Assembly: GCA_030655795.1 (NCBI GenBank)
Contig: JAUSPJ010000362.1
Coordinates: 1-7,150, forward strand
DNA: 7,150 nucleotides
Direction of reading: 5' to 3'
Source of the DNA: Fidelibacterota bacterium
GTDB taxonomy: Bacteria > Fidelibacterota > UBA2242
Shown here piece after piece: positions 5,882 through 7,150 of the stretch (the first letter of the stretch is position 1; each line of letters starts with the position of its first letter). Under the pieces are notes generated by a model. It ran no database searches. It saw only the letters and a list, made by a program, of their open reading frames with translations, and was not told the DNA's origin. The position numbers were made by a program, and so were the translations under genes.

Positions 5882-7018
5882 ATGGCCGATTTACTGACCG
5901 AAACGAAATCAAAACGGCTGATTGCCCTGGATGTTTTTCGGGGCGCAACAATTGCACTGATGATCACGGTGAATAATCCGGGCAGCTGGTCACATATCTA
6001 TGCTCCGCTGAAGCATGCAAAATGGTTCGGGTGCACACCGACGGACCTGGTGTTTCCGTTTTTCCTGTTTATTGTCGGGGTAGCCATGTGGATATCATTC
6101 AATAAGTTCGACCACAAGTTGTCCTCCGAAGCCGGAAAAAAAATCCTGCGGCGTACGATTCTGATTTTTATAATCGGACTGGGCTTGAATATACTTCGTC
6201 CGGTGGACAGCTTCGCGGAAATATTCACAAAACTGAGAATCGTCGGCGTTCTGCAGCGGATTGCCCTCTGCTACGGGATTGGGTCTGTGCTTGTTTTGAC
6301 ACTTGATAAAAAGCGGGTGGCCTGGGTTGCCGGCGGTATGCTGGCGTTTTACTGGCTGCTTTTGGCGGCAACAGGCGGATATGCAATCGAAGGCACACTG
6401 GCGCGGCGGTTTGATTTGTGGATTTTGGGCTCAAATCACGTTTATAACGGCTACGGAATGCCGTTTGACCCGGAGGGATTTCTCAGCACAATTCCGGCAA
6501 TAGTGACGGTTATCTTAGGCTATTTTACCGGCAGCATGATCACCGTCGAACCGGATCGCAAAGTACTTGTTAAAAAAATGGTTTCCCGGGGACTTGTTTT
6601 TACAATTGGCGGTCTGTTCTGGGGACTTTTCTTTCCGATTGGAAAACCGATCTGGACCAGTTCATATGTGCTGTATACCGGCGGTCTCGCCATGATCGTG
6701 CTGGGAATTGCCATACTGTTTATCGATGTGCTGAGCTATAAAAACTGGACCAAACCTTTTGTTGTCTTTGGAGCCAACCCATTGTTTATTTTTGTGTTTT
6801 CCGGACTCATCGCGAAAATGCTGGTGTATGTTTTTCGCTGGAAAGATGCCGCCGGCAACATGATGACGCTCCAGGCCTGGCTGTACGATCAGGTATTTGT
6901 ACCATTGGCGGGCGGCAGCCTTATTAATGGGTCACTCCTGTTCGCGCTTACCCTGATTGTGATTTACTGGCTTATTTGTGACATGTTGTACCGTAAGAAG
7001 ATTTTTATTAAAATATAA
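5882..7018 (+). CDS. Multi-pass membrane acyltransferase of the HGSNAT/NagX (DUF5009) family
   Basis: A 378-residue inner-membrane protein with about 10 hydrophobic segments: roughly 13-31, 54-72, 90-106, 118-140, 146-166, 200-220, 236-252, 262-284, 292-316 and 349-369. The N-terminal signature RLIALDVFRGATIALM (12-27), then PLKHAKWFGCTPTDLVFPFF (42-61), is typical of bacterial relatives of heparan-alpha-glucosaminide N-acetyltransferase. H45 in KHAKW aligns with the histidine proposed as the acetyl carrier in the human enzyme (KHASW). Other family motifs are RIVGVLQRIAL (119-129), DPEGFLSTIPAI (196-207), FPIGKPIWTSSYVLYTGG (251-268) and FGANPLF (296-302). Such proteins are thought to move an acyl group from cytoplasmic acetyl-CoA across the membrane to an amino sugar, but the bacterial substrates are mostly unproven. 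The length is full. The gene follows the flavoprotein by 7 bases. No sugar catabolism genes are visible, so I assign no gene symbol. Confidence 0.92.
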   Translation: MADLLTETKSKRLIALDVFRGATIALMITVNNPGSWSHIYAPLKHAKWFGCTPTDLVFPFFLFIVGVAMWISFNKFDHKLSSEAGKKILRRTILIFIIGLGLNILRPVDSFAEIFTKLRIVGVLQRIALCYGIGSVLVLTLDKKRVAWVAGGMLAFYWLLLAATGGYAIEGTLARRFDLWILGSNHVYNGYGMPFDPEGFLSTIPAIVTVILGYFTGSMITVEPDRKVLVKKMVSRGLVFTIGGLFWGLFFPIGKPIWTSSYVLYTGGLAMIVLGIAILFIDVLSYKNWTKPFVVFGANPLFIFVFSGLIAKMLVYVFRWKDAAGNMMTLQAWLYDQVFVPLAGGSLINGSLLFALTLIVIYWLICDMLYRKKIFIKI

Positions 7019-7037
7019 TCGAAGCGCTGACTGTGAA

Positions 7038-7150
7038 ATGACAGATTTAATCGACACCAAATGGCTTGCTAAAATAATCCAGTCGGGGAAAACCCGGGAT
7101 GAGATTTTGCTGGAAATCTGTCAGCATCTGGGATCTGAAACAGCCCATTA
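7038..7150 (+). CDS. Partial gene, probable GAF-domain protein (first 37 residues)
   Basis: An open frame starts at ATG 7038, 19 bases after the membrane protein stop, and runs off the right edge. Only MTDLIDTKWLAKIIQ followed by GKTRDEILLEICQHLGSETAHY-like sequence is visible; the final codon is incomplete but begins TA, so Tyr or a stop. The pattern of a short helix, then R-x-x-x-L-x-x-I-C-x-x-L and a closing AHY resembles the start of small GAF proteins, where HYDWVGFY usually follows. The Shine-Dalgarno is weak. Given the spacing and strand, it may be the third gene of the flavoprotein operon. The family call is a guess from about 25 residues. Confidence 0.5.
   Translation, partial: MTDLIDTKWLAKIIQSGKTRDEILLEICQHLGSETAH

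Overview
The window looks like a piece of a bacterial chromosome of moderate GC content, with AT-rich intergenic DNA and mostly weak Shine-Dalgarno sequences. The mix of genes suggests an uncultured member of the FCB or Calditrichota/Marinimicrobia-like groups: a ZU5-like lipoprotein, a PAS/histidine kinase/NtrC-type operon, a COG2509 flavoprotein and a NagX/HGSNAT-like membrane acyltransferase. This placement is an inference; the window has no rRNA or other marker gene. I see no mobile element, CRISPR array, tRNA or rRNA.

Left part (1-4293), all on the minus strand. A gene that runs off the left edge (start at 189) follows a small outer-membrane-type lipoprotein with a ZU5-like beta-sandwich (249-827). 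Upstream of these lies a three-gene signalling operon read in the order 4293 to 1063: a PAS-HisKA histidine kinase, a PAS protein that overlaps it by 44 bases, and an NtrC-family sigma-54 response regulator. The regulator looks complete. The two proteins that should feed it do not. The kinase has lost the key residues of its ATP-binding domain. The PAS protein appears to be an in-frame fusion of PAS plus the first few residues of a GAF domain to the last third of a receiver domain, with no kinase core. This unusual signalling operon is the most interesting part of the window.

Middle (4294-4536). A divergent intergenic region of 243 bases separates the signalling operon from the rightward genes. 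It holds a GGAAGG/CCTTCC dyad and a TTGTTAA element also found before the other leftward genes.

Right part (4537-7150), all on the plus strand. A COG2509-type FAD-dependent oxidoreductase is followed after 7 bases by a multi-pass membrane protein of the heparan-alpha-glucosaminide N-acetyltransferase (NagX/DUF5009) family, and 19 bases later by the start of a probable GAF-domain protein cut by the right edge. The first two are clearly co-transcribed, but no common pathway is evident from the sequence.
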